Source: Gordionus sp. m RMFG-2023 | Taxonomy: Eukaryota; Nematomorpha; Gordioida; Chordodea; Parachordodidae | Assembly (NCBI RefSeq): GCF_954871325.1 | Contig: NC_088775.1 | Span: forward strand, 23,971,561 to 24,035,560 | Direction: 5' to 3' | Length of the DNA stretch: 64,000 bases | In this document: positions 22,714 to 34,240 of the stretch, in pieces | How the letters are laid out: the number at the start of each line of letters is the position of its first letter | Position numbering within the stretch: the first letter of the stretch is position 1 | Made by a program: the position numbers and the translations under genes | The notes under the pieces: model-generated | The model's database searches: none | Seen by the model: the letters and a program-made list of their open reading frames with translations, nothing else | Told to the model about the DNA's origin: nothing

Positions 22714-24585
22714 GTGAATCTCGATGTTATCAATGATATTTATAATTACCTTAAATGCAAAACCTACCCAACCTCCTATGTCGGCGATTATGGCTTAAAA
22801 AGAAACCTTAGAGTCAAATGTGCCAAGTTTTTCTTAGAGAATGACAAATTATACCATCACCTACATAATGCTGAAGTTATCTCACTCTTTAGCCAGCAAC
22901 AAAAACTTTTAGTCTCATTCCATGGAGGATGTGAGACAAATCTTACAGAAATGTCATTATCAGGTCACTTTGGAATCAACAAGACATATGATAAACTAGT
23001 TGAAAGGTATATTTACACTATTTATAAAATTTCATAAACTGGTTTAAGTATTGTTTCTAAATTTTTATGAATATTACTGATAAATTCCACAATTTATAAG
23101 CTAGGATACAGTACTCAATATAAAATTCTCTTTCAATTAATAGAATATTGTTTTAAAATATTGCTTAAATATAGCCTGATATCACCCAAAAAGCTTGCAA
23201 CACTTCTAAAATGTACTTTAACGTAATCAGGTAGTAAATATTGCTCAGTTTTAACCTGATATGACCCAAAAAGCTTGCACCACTTTTAGAAAGAATTTAT
23301 AACTTTAAAAACTTATACATCAAGCAGTACCAATATACTCAGCTCTTTCAATTGATAGGAAAAAAATTTTAAATTTAACCTTTAACAAATTTCTTTTAAC
23401 ATGCTTAAAACTTTAAAAAACAATATAGCATTTCAATTATGTCTTTTAGATATTAGTGGCAAGAAATGCGGCAAGATGTCATTGACTTTGTAAAATCATG
23501 CGACCTATGTCAAAGATACAATTCCCGATTTGACAAAACAAGTTTGGAAATGCAGTCTATTCCTATTTTATCTAAGGTATGGACACAAATAGGGGTAGAC
23601 CTATGTTCATTGCCAGAGAGCATTGATGGGTTCAAATATGTTGCTGTTGATTATTTTTCAAAATATATCGAAGCACAGCCTATAAAGGATAAGACAGCCC
23701 ACTCAGTGACCCTCTTTTTATACTCACTGTTATGCAGGCATGGCAGAGTCAAGGTTGATGAAATATTTATAGGTCCAAATTAATGATCAGGGGCGCGAGT
23801 TTGTAAATCAAGTGAGCAATGAATATCACAAACTCGTGGGAGCCCAGCAGAGAGTAACAAGTGCCTACCATCCTCAGGCTAATGGCATGGTAGAGAGAGC
23901 CAATCGTACTCTTCAAAATTCCCTTTTGAAGTGTACAAAAGGCAATCAGAAAGAATGGCCTGGAGTTCTCCCTGGTATTGTATTTGCCTACAATACATCA
24001 AGGCATGAATTCTCAAAATTTACCCCTATGATGTATGGCAGGAAAGCTTTACTGCCCTGTGAGGTATGATATATATATATATCATTATTTGTATAAAATT
24101 ATTATACATAATAAATATTTATTTTTATTATTTAAGGATGATAGAGAACCAGAAACAGATCTTGACGATCTTTCTGATACATGACAGCAATTTCCAAAGA
24201 AGGGCAGCATATTCAAGACTGCAACAAAAAATATTATAAAGGCTCAGCTTAAGCAGCAACGAGATTATAAAACTCGTAATGCTGCTAAGAATGCACTTTA
24301 TCACATAAATGATAAAGTGCTTGTGTTATGTGGAATAATCGTCGGGCTGACAGGAAAGGAGAGAAAATTTTGCAGCCTTGGGTAGGTCCTTATACAATTG
24401 TTAAAATTGTTAATAGTAAATTTATTATTTTTTAACAAAATATTTATACATATTTAGGAAATGTAGAATTATCCTCTTCAACAGGAAAAATTTACATATT
24501 AAGGTTAATATAAGTAATTTAAAGCACTATAGAGAGGGGAACAAAGGTACTATTTTTAATATATGAATATAACTTTTTTTAATGG
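22714..24585 (+). pseudogene. Ginger integrase (H2C2 - core - GPY/F), spliced
   Basis: The first exon (22714 to about 22990) ends with GHFGINKTYDKLVER, the H-x3-H side of the zinc-binding domain. After an intron of about 450 bp the second exon gives the C-x2-C side (SCDLCQRYNS). The core follows: IGVDLCSLPESIDGFKYVAV, DYFSKYIEAQP, GREFVNQV, and SAYHPQANGMVERANRTLQN with its catalytic Glu. A further short intron (about 24063-24137) precedes a basic segment and a GPY/F module (PWVGPYTIVKIVN, about 24380), then VNISNLKHY. The intron lies partly inside the long inverted repeat. The integrase family resembles Ty3-type enzymes, the known relationship of Ginger elements. The reading frame is damaged. 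Confidence 0.82.
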
Positions 24586-25099
24586 TAAAGATACAGTCAA
24601 AAAAATTGCACATTGTGAAACTATAGAGGGTGTTCAAGATCAAGGTAATATCAGTTTATTCATAAAATAATATTGAACAAATAATTAAGTTTGTAGGTTT
24701 CTTAAAACTATAGTTGGAGAAGGAGAAGTTAAACAAATGCATTTGGAAAAAAGGAAAATATATTTTTAATTATTATATTTCCATTAGAAGATGCACTATT
24801 TGAAGAAATGTCCTGTGGAATAAAAGTTTCAGGAGAAAGTTTTATTTTTTAAAAATTGGAAAAATTTTATTTTTGATAAATCTAAAATTCTAGGGTTGGA
24901 AATTAAAAAGGAGGATACTAAAATAAATGTGTCAAGAGAAAGGGTATAATAAAATTATTTAATATATTTTTTTGGATACAGATACATTTGGTGAAGATCC
25001 AATAAGAGCTTTTAAAAGTATGAGAGAGTAAGGATATATAGGTGTACAAGATCAGGGTAGTAATATATGTTATTATTTAATTATCAAATTTAGATGACG

Positions 25100-25668
25100 A
25101 AATTATTGTGGAAGCAATAATACCAAAGAAAATTGGTGAACTTTTTCTGCCCACAACAAGGAACTGGAAGGTATATCACTCTAAACGGTTCAATTTCAAA
25201 GTAATTGGACGTTATCCCAAGATAATGTGGTATATTAAAAGAGATTTTTACAACCGATCATATTGTGGGTGATGGGAACTGTTTTTTTAGGTTAGTATCT
25301 ATATATAATATTTATTTATTTTCCATGTTTATAGGTGTATAAGTCAAGAGATATCAAATAGCCAGGAAAATTATAATTGCCTTAGGGAGGAATGCGTTCT
25401 TTTTATGAGGAGCGAAGATTTCAAATTGGAAATGGGAAAATTTATAGGATATCCTGTAGAGGAATACTTAGTTAACAGAAATATTATGGGAAACGGTGTC
25501 TGGACAACAGAGGTAGAAATATTATCTATGGCCACATTGTTACAGACAAATATATTAATCTATACCCAATATAAGTGGGTTTATTATTCGCCCATGAAAT
25601 TTTTTAATAACAAAGTCAAAGACATCTTGCCGCATTCCTTGCCACCAATATCTAAAAGACATAATTGA
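25100..25668 (+). pseudogene. OTU-like cysteine peptidase region of the Ginger element
   Basis: A coding-like stretch at about 25255-25290 reads HIVGDGNCFFR, the catalytic Asp/Cys motif of OTU peptidases. After a short probable intron it continues CISQEISNSQENYNCLREEC, then FMRSEDFKLEMGKFIGYPVE and GNGVWTTEVEILSMATLLQT. The spacing and the W-x2-E block match OTU proteins. The expected catalytic His region (N-H-F/Y) is replaced by YYSPMKFFN close to the boundary of the right inverted repeat. OTU domains are known companions of the integrase in some Ginger elements. Their role there is unclear. Confidence 0.7.
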
Positions 25669-26713
25669 AATGCAATATCGTTTTTTAAAGTTTTAAGCAT
25701 GTTAAAAGAAATTGTTAAAGGTTAAATTTAAAATTTTTTTCCTATCAATTGAAAGAGCTGAGTATATTGGTACTGCTTGATGTATAAGTTTTTAAAGTTA
25801 TAAATTCTTTCTAAAAGTGGTGCAAGCTTTTTGGGTCATATCAGGTTAAAACTGAGCAATATTTACTACCTGATTATGTTAAAGTACATTTTAGAAGTGT
25901 TGCAAGCTTTTTGGGTGATATCAGGCTAAATTTAAGCAATATTTTAAATCAATATTCTATTAATTGAAAGAGAATTTTATATTGAGTACTGTATCCTAGC
26001 TTATAAATTGTGGAATTTATCAGTAATATTCATAAAAATTTAGAAACAATACTTTAACCAGTTTATAAAATTATGCTATAAATAGTGTAAATATATCTTT
26101 CAACCAGTTTATCATATGTCTTGTTGATTCCAAAGTGACCTGATAATGGCATTTCTGTGAGATTTGTCTCACATCCTATATGGAATGAGACTAAAAGTTT
26201 TTGTTGCTGGCTAAAGAGTGAGATAACTTCAGCATTATGTAGGTGATGGTATAATTTGTCATTCTCTAAGAAAAACTTGGCACATTTTACTCTAAGGTTT
26301 CTTTTTAAGCCATGATCGCCGACATAGGAGGTTGGGTAGGTTTTGCATTTAAGTTAATTATAAATATAATTGATAACATCGAGATTCACTATTTAATATT
26401 TTTATATTAAAATAATAAAATATTTTACTTTTTACGTGAACAAGTTAGTTTTTGAATAGGATGTATGATTACACAAATTAGATAAATAAAATTAAAAATC
26501 GATTCAAAATTTAAATTCGAAAATTAAAAGAATTTCAGTAATATTAAAAAAAAACTGCATGATCATATAATTCTCCCTATCAAATTGTAATTAATATCTT
26601 TGTTATTAATCAACTCCCTCCTTAACACTATTTATCAAAGGGGGAGTTAATCTATCATAGTAATTTCTTAACTCCGATGTATGTGATAATGGGAGTTAAT
26701 TAATCACGCTACA

Positions 26714-26857
26714 CCGGGCTAAGAAAAAAATTTTTTCAAATTTATTATGGGTTGAGCTAGGCTTGAGATTTTTTTAAAAATTATAAGGTCTTGGACGCTT
26801 GGTAATTATGAGCTTGGACTGGCTAGAAATTTTTTAATGTTAAATGTTAGTCTTATG
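26714..26857 (+). repeat. Dispersed repeat R, copy 3, middle piece
   Basis: Continues copy 3 of R after the Ginger element (TTATGGGTTGAGCTAGGC, AAGGTCTTGGACGCTTGG, TTAAATGTTAGTCTTATG) and is broken at 26858 by the giant element. The last 8 bases, GTCTTATG, are the TSD. Confidence 0.88.
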
Positions 26858-27090
26858 TAGTGTTGCGTAATCGGCTAATTTTAGCCGACTAAAAACGGCT
26901 TAGCCGAGATTTTAGGTGGAAAAATCGGCTAAGCCTAATTAGGTATAGCCTAAAAATCGGCTAAGCCTAATTAGGCTAAGCCTAAAAATTGGCTAAACCT
27001 AATTAGGCTAGGCCTAAAAATCTGCTAAGCCTAAAAATTGGCTAAGCCTAAAAATCGGCTAAGCCTAAAAATGGGCTAAGCCTAAAAATT
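26858..27090 (+). repeat. GGCTAAGCC terminal array, left
   Basis: About a dozen degenerate copies of the 17-bp unit GGCTAAGCCTAAAAATC, some fused into the palindrome AGCCTAATTAGGCT. The array starts within the terminal repeat itself (ATCGGCTAA). It is mirrored at 58478-58652 and present at 13760-13860. Confidence 0.88.
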
Positions 27091-27557
27091 GGCTAAAATA
27101 AATTAGTCAAAATTCTGCATCGATGCTTAGCATTAATTATTATTTATTTAATTTAGTAAAATATTTTATTTTATTTATATTTAATGTAAATATTTTATTA
27201 TTATCAACAAATAAACATGATATGATTTAATATTTTTTATTTATATTATTATATTTTGAAATGAAAATAAATTTATTTATTTGATGTTTTTTTAATAAAA
27301 AAAATAATATGCTGCTATATTGTAAAAATGTAATATTCTTTATAATATAATTTATTAGTGATTTTCACAATCTTCTTTGTAAATACATCTTTTATTGAGG
27401 AATTATATTGTAAATTTTATTAGATAAATAAACAATCTTTTAGGTGAAATCTTTTATCATTTTTTTAAAATTATCTATTTATTATTAAATAAGGTGGATT
27501 TTATGAAACTTTTTTGATGTTATTTTATATGATCTTTTTAAGGATAATATTTTAATG
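27090..27557 (+). repeat. Conserved subterminal stretch, left
   Basis: From AAATTAGTCAAAATTCTGCA to GGATAATATTTTAATG. It is matched closely in the reverse direction at 57990-58478 and directly at 13850-14328. No coding sequence. Its conservation in three copies marks it as part of the element rather than random flank. Confidence 0.85.
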
Positions 27558-28920
27558 TGACAATTGTCATAATCGTTCTTTTATAAGTTTTTTGAATTTT
27601 TTTGAAGGAAGTATGTTAAAATAAGTATTAATAACATGTGTAAATACAAATTTAGTGAAGATGCACCAATGAAAAGTGACAATTGTCATAATCGTTATTT
27701 TTAAAGTTTTTCGAATTTTTTTGACGAAAATATGTTAAAATAAGAATTAATAACATGTGTAAATATAAATTTAGTGAAGATGTACCAAAAAGTGACAATT
27801 GTCATAATGGTTAATTTTAAAGTTTTTTGAATTTTTTTGACGAAAATTTGTTAAAATAAGTATTAATAACATGTGTAAATATAAATTTAGTGAAGATGTA
27901 CCATAGAAAAGTGACAATTGTCATAATCGTTATTTTTAAAGTTTTTTTAATTTTTTTGACGAAAATATGTTAAAATAAGTATTAATAACATGTGTAAATA
28001 TAAACTTAGTGAAGATATACCAATGAAAAGTGACAATTGTCATAATCGCTATTTTTAAAGTTTTTTGAATTTTTTTGACGAAAATATGTTAAAATAAGTA
28101 TTAATAACATGTGTAAATATAAATTTAGTGAAGATGTACCATAGAAAAGTGACAATTGTCATAATCGTTATTTTTAAAGTTTTTTGAATTTTTTTGACGA
28201 AAATATGTTAAAATAAGTATTAATAACATGTGTAAATATAAATTTAATGAAGATGTACCATAGAAAACTGACAATTGTCATAATCGCTATTTGTAATTTT
28301 TTGAATTTTTTTTACGAAAATATGTTAAAATAAGTATTAATAACATGTGTAAATATAAATTTAATGAAGATGTACCAATGAAAAGTGACATTTGTCATAA
28401 TCGTTAATTTTAAAGTTTTTTTAATTTTTTTGAAGAAGAAATGTTAAAATAAGTATTAATAACATGTGTAAATATAAATTTAGTGAAGAAGTACCAATGA
28501 AAAGTGACATTTATCATAATTGTTATTTTTAAAGTTTTTTGAATTTTTTTGAAGAAAATATGTTAAAATAAATATTAAAAACATGTTTAAATTAAAATTT
28601 AGTGAAGATGTGCCATAGAAAAGTGACAATTGTCATAATCGTTATTTTTAATTTTTTAAATTTTTTTGACAAAAATATGTTAAAATAAGTATTAATAACA
28701 TGTGTAAATATAAATTTAGTGAAGATGTACCAATGAAAAGTGACAATTGTCATAATCGTTATTTTTAAAGTTTTTTGAATTTTATTGACAAAGATATTTT
28801 AAAATAAGTATTGATAACATGTTAAAATAAAAATTTAGTGAAGATGTACTCTAGATAAGCGACAATTGTCATAATCGTTATTTTTAAAGTTTTTAGATTT
28901 TTTTTGACGAAAATAGTTAA
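27558..28920 (+). repeat. 119-bp satellite array A2 (~12 units)
   Basis: Forward-oriented block of the palindrome-centred unit described at 14329. Units are more uniform than in A1 and mostly have TAATAACATGTGTAAATATA. It is separated by about 280 bp from the opposed block A3. Confidence 0.9.
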
Positions 28921-29200
28921 CTTGCATCGATATTGATTTTAAAATAGAAAAAAAAGTTTATCCAAATTTTAAACAAGATTGTCGGGTGAAAATTGGTAAA
29001 AAAATAATAATTTCTAACTTAGGATTAGATATTATGATATAAATTTTGCATATTAATTTCTGACCCGATGAACAAATGTAATAAAATGCCAATTTGCTCC
29101 TGTTTTTGGGGAAGAATCTATTATTACCATATGTTTTTCTATGGCATATACTCAGGCAATTTTAATTTTACAATCTATATTTTTACCCATTTACATCAAA
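28921..29200. other. Spacer between opposed satellite blocks
   Basis: Single-copy-looking sequence with TTGTCGGGTGAAAATTGG and AATTTCTGACCCGATGAAC. No recognisable gene. Part of the short ORF at 29068-29259 lies here but has no known domain. Confidence 0.5.
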
Positions 29201-30862
29201 GAAATTTTAAAAATAACGATTATGACAATTGTCACTTTTCTATAGTACATCTTCACTAAATTTTTATTTAAACATGTTATTATTACTCATTTTAACATAT
29301 TTTCGTCAACAAAAATCAAAAAACTTGAAAAATAATGATTATGACAATTGTCGCTTATCTAGAGTACATCTTCATTAAATTTTTATTTAAACATGTTATA
29401 TATACATATTTTAAAATATTTTCGTCAAAAAAATTCAAAAAACTTTAATAATAACGATTATGACAATTGTCACTTTTCATTGGTACATCTTCACTAAATT
29501 TATATTTACACATGTTATTAATACTTATTTTAACATATTTTCGTCAAAAAAATTTAAAAAATAACGAATATGACAATTGTCACTTTTCATTGTCTTCACT
29601 AAATTTATATTTACACATGTTATTAATACTTATTTTAACATATTTTCGTCAAAAAAATTCAAAAAACTTTAAAAATAACCATTATGACAATGTCAATTTT
29701 CTATGGTACATCTTCACTAAATTTTATTTAAACATGTTATCAATACTTATTTTAACATATTTTCTAAAAATTCAAAAAACTTATAAAATAACGATTATGA
29801 CAATTGTCACTTTTCTATGGTACATCTTCACTAAATTTTTATTTAAACATGTTTTTAATACTTATTTTAACATATTTTCTTCAAAAAAATTCCAAAAACT
29901 TATAAAATAACGATTATGATAATTGTCACTTTTCTATAGAACATCTTCACTAAGTTTTTATTTAAACATGTTTTTACTACTTATTTTAACATATTTTCTT
30001 CAAAAAAATTCAAAAAACTTTAAAAATAACGATTATGACAAATGTCACTTTTCATTGGTACATCTTCACTAAATTTATATTTACACATGTTATTAATACT
30101 TATTTTAACCTATTTTCTTCAAAAAAATTCAAAAAACTTATAAAATAACGATTATGACAAATGTCACTTTTCATTGGTACATCTTCACTAAATTTATATT
30201 TACACATGTTATTAATACTTATTTTAACATATTTTTGTCAAAAAAATTTAAAAAATTAAAAATAACGATTATGACAATTGTCACTTTTCTATGGCACATC
30301 TTCACTAAATTTTAATTTAAACATGTTTTTAATATTTATTTTAACATATTTTCTTCAAAAAAATTCAAAAAACTTTAAAAATAACAATTATGATAAATGT
30401 CACTTTTCATTGGTACTTCTTCACTAAATTTATATTTACACATGTTATTAATACTTATTTTAAAATTTCTTCTTCAAAAAAATTCAAAAAACTTATAAAA
30501 TAACGATTATGACAATTATCACTTTTCTATGTACATCTTCACTAAATTTTTATTTAAACATGTTTTTAATACTTATTTTAACATATTTTCTTCAAAAAAT
30601 TAAAAAAACTTATAAAATAACGATTATGACAATTGTCACTTTTCTATGGTACATCTTCACTAAATTTTTATTTAAACATGTTTTTAATACTTATTTTAAC
30701 ATATTTTCTTCAAAAAAATTCAAAAAACTTTAAAAATAACGATTATGACAATTGTCAATTTTCTATGGTACATCTTCACTAAATTTTTATTTGAACATGT
30801 TATTAATACTTATTTTAACATATTGTCATCAAAAAAATTCAAAAAACTTATAAAATAAGGCC
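29201..30862 (-). repeat. 119-bp satellite array A3, reversed (~14 units)
   Basis: Same unit as A2 on the opposite strand. Together A2-spacer-A3 form a 3.3-kb inverted structure within the left arm. The right arm has only one such unit, at about 57978-58000. ORFs inside are periodicity artefacts. Confidence 0.9.
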
Positions 30863-33800
30863 ATGACTAAAATACGAATTGCTATAAACTACGAATTGCC
30901 AGGTAAATTGCGAATTGCCATGTCTAAACTACGAATTGCGTAAATTAATGTTAAATTTAGATAAAATTATGGAAGATTGGATGACTAAACTACGAATTGC
31001 CGTATATAATGTTAAATTAAATAGAATAAACTACGAATTGCCGTATTTTATGTTAAATTAAAATGACTAAACTGCGAATTGCCGTATTTAATGTTAAAAT
31101 AAAATGACTAAACTACGAATTGCCGTATCTAATCTTAAAATAAAGTGACTAAACTACGAATTGCCGTATCTAATCTTAAAATAAAGAGACTAAACTACGA
31201 ATTGCCGTATTTAATATTAAAATAAAGTGACTAAACTACGAATTGCCGTATTTTATGTTAAATTAAAATGACTAAACTGCGAATTGCCGTTATATAATGT
31301 TAAATTAAAATGACTAAACTACGAATTGCCGTAATTAATGTTAAATTAAATTTTCTAAACAGTATATTATGTTAAATTAAAATGACTAAACTACGAATTG
31401 CGGTTTATAATGTTAAATTAAATTAAGTAAACTACGAATTTACGAATTGCCAGGTAAATTGCGAATTGCCATTATAAACTACGAATTGCCGTATATAATG
31501 ATAAATTTGATAAAATGCTGTAAAATAGGATGACTAAACTACGAATTGCCGTATTTAATGTTAAAGTTAAGTGACTAAACTACGAATTGCCGTATTTTAT
31601 GTTAAATTAAAATGACTAAACTGCGAATTGCCGTATTTAATGTTAAAATAAAATGACTAAACTACGAATTGCCGTATCTAATCTTAAAATAAAGTGACTA
31701 AACTACGAATTGCCGTATCTAATCTTAAAATAAAGTGACTAAACTACGAATTGCCGTATCTAATCTTAAAATAAAGAGACTAAACTACGAATTGTCGTAT
31801 TTAATATTAAAATTAAGTGACTAAACTACGAATTGCCGTATTTTATGTTAAATTAAAATGACTAATTCTTTTGTTTTTGTCATTTGTGATGTGAGTATGA
31901 ATCATTAAATCTTTCAAAAAATTTGAGGAATATAATTCTATTTTGAAAAAAAAACCTAATAAAGATGCTTATAATTGAAATATATCTTTTCTTATATATG
32001 TCATACAAAGTTTTAAATATTTACCTTTGTTAGAATTGCCGTATTTAATGTTAAAATAAAGTGACTAAACTACGAATTGCCGTATTTAATATTATAATAA
32101 AGTGACTAAACTACGAATTGCCGTATCTAATGTTAAAATAAAGTGACTAAACTACGAATTGCCGTATCTAATCATAAATTAAAATGACTAAACTGCGAAT
32201 TGCTGTATTTAATGTTAAAATATAGTGACTAAACTACCATGACTAAACTACGAATTGCCGTATTTAATATTATAATAAAGTGACTAAACTACGAATTGCC
32301 GTATCTAATCTTAAAATAAAGTGACTAAACTACGAATTGCCGTATCTAATCTTAAAATAAAGTGACTAAACTACGAATTGCCGTATCTAATCTTAAAATA
32401 AAGAGACTAAACTACGAAATGCCGTATTTAATATTAAAATAAAGTGACTAAACTACGAATTGCCGTATTTTATGTTAAATTAAAATGACTAAACTACGAA
32501 TTGCCGTATCTAATCATAAAATGACTAAACTGCGAATTGCTGTATTTAATGTTAAAATATAGTGACTAAACTACCAATTGCCGTATTTTATGTTAAATTA
32601 AAATGACTAAACTGCGAATTGCCGTATTTAATGGCAAAATTAAGTGACTAAACTACGAATTGCCGTATTTAATATTATAATAAAGTGACTAAACTACGAA
32701 TTGCCGTATCTAATCTTAAAATAAAGTGACTAAACTACGAATTGCCGTATCTAATCATAAATTAAAATGACTAAACTGCGAATTGCTGTATTTAATCTTA
32801 AAATAAAGTGAATATACTACGAATTGCCGTATTTTATGTTAAATTAAAATGACTAAACTGCGAATTGCCGTATTTAATGTTAAAATTAAGTGACTAAACT
32901 ACGAATTGCCGTATCTAATCTTAAATAAAGTGACTAAACTACGATTTGCCGTATCTAATCTTAAATAAGGTGACTAAACTACGAATTGCAGTATTTTATG
33001 TAAAATTGACTAAACTGCGAATTGCAGCATCAAATCTTAAATTAAAATGACTAAACTGCGAATTGCCGTATTTAATGTTAAAATAAAGTGACTAAACTAC
33101 GAATTGCCGTATTTTATGTAAAATTAAAATGACTAAACTGCGAATTGCCCTATCTAATCTTAAATTAAAATGACTAAACTGCGAATTGCCCTAATGTTAA
33201 AATAAAGTGACTAAACTACGAATTGCCGTTTTATTGTTAAAATAAACTACGAATTGCGGTAATTACTGTTAAATTAAAATGACTAAACTACGAATTGCCG
33301 TAATGAGTAAAATAATATGACTAAAAAGTGCGAATTGCACTATATAATGTTAAAATATATTGACTAAACTACGAATTTAGGTAATTAATGATTGAATTAT
33401 AATGAGTAAACTACCAATTGCGATAATTAATGTTATAATATAATTACTAAACAGCGAATTGCCGTGTCTAATCTTAAATTATAATGACTAAATTGCGAAT
33501 TGCCGTATTTAATGTTAAATTTAAACTACGAATGCCGTATTTAATGTTAAAATAAAGTGACTAAACTACGAATTGCCGAATTTATGTTAAATACCCAACT
33601 GCGAATTGTCATATTTAATGTTAAATAAAATTACTAAACTACGAATTGCGGTAATTAATAATAAATTGTCATGACTTAACTACGAATTGCCGTATTTTAT
33701 GTTTGATTAAAATGACTAAACTACAAATTGCCATATTTATTGTTAAAATAAAATGACTAAATTATGAATTGCCTAATTTTATGTTAAATTAAAATGACTA

Positions 33801-34240
33801 AACTACGAATTGCAGTGTTTAATGTTAAAATAAAGTGACTAAACTACGAATTGCCGTTTTAATGTTAAAATAAAATGACTAAACTACGAATTGAGGTTTT
33901 AATGTTTAATTAAAATGATTAAACTATGAATTGACATATTTAATATTATATTAAATTGTCTAAACATATTAAATTTTATAAACAGTATATGATGTAAAAT
34001 TATAATGGGTAAACTGCGAATTGTAATATATAACGTCAAATTATTCGAAATGCGTTAATGTTAAATTATAATTACTAAAATACGAATTGCCTTAATTTTT
34101 GTCAAATTAAATACAATATATGTAAAATTTAAATTACAAAACTGCGTATTACCGTATATTATGTTAAATTAAAATGACTAAACTACGAATTGCGGTATTA
34201 ATGTTAAATTAAAATGACTAAACTGCGAATTGCCTTAATT
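30863..34240 (+). repeat. 41-bp satellite array B, left arm
   Basis: Unit TGACTAAACTACGAATTGCC followed by GTATnTAATnTTAAAATAAAG, 41 bp, roughly 75-80 copies with decay towards the inner side. The first ~200 bp (GGCCATGACTAAAATACGAA, then AATTGCCAGGTAAATTGCGA) match the mirror position at 57780-57972 almost exactly. A ~170-bp unrelated stretch interrupts the array at about 31863-32034. No coding content. Confidence 0.92.

Larger units (their letters stand above)
22353..26713 (+). mobile_element. Ginger-type DNA transposon with integrase and OTU domain
   Basis: Ends begin TGTAGCG (fits the TGTNR rule for Ginger elements) and are flanked by an exact 4-bp TSD, CCGG (22349-22352, 26714-26717). 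The inverted repeats are very long, about 1.1 kb each (22353-23480 and 25617-26713), so the integrase N-terminal exon exists in both arms. The interior encodes an H2C2 zinc region, a retroviral-type integrase core, a GPY/F module and an OTU-like cysteine peptidase region. Long inverted repeats raised the Polinton possibility, but no polymerase, ATPase or capsid gene is present and the TSD is 4 bp. The element looks broken at a few places. Confidence 0.88.

Noticed and set aside
22353-26713. Polinton/Maverick, suggested by the long inverted repeats and integrase
   Set aside because: Only 4.4 kb, TSD of 4 bp instead of 6, no polymerase, packaging ATPase, protease or capsid gene; TGTAG ends, GPY/F and OTU fit Ginger.
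30863-34240. CRISPR-like array
   Set aside because: Units of 41 bp are contiguous and near-identical with no unique spacers, there are no cas genes, and the DNA is eukaryotic with introns and BED-hAT genes.
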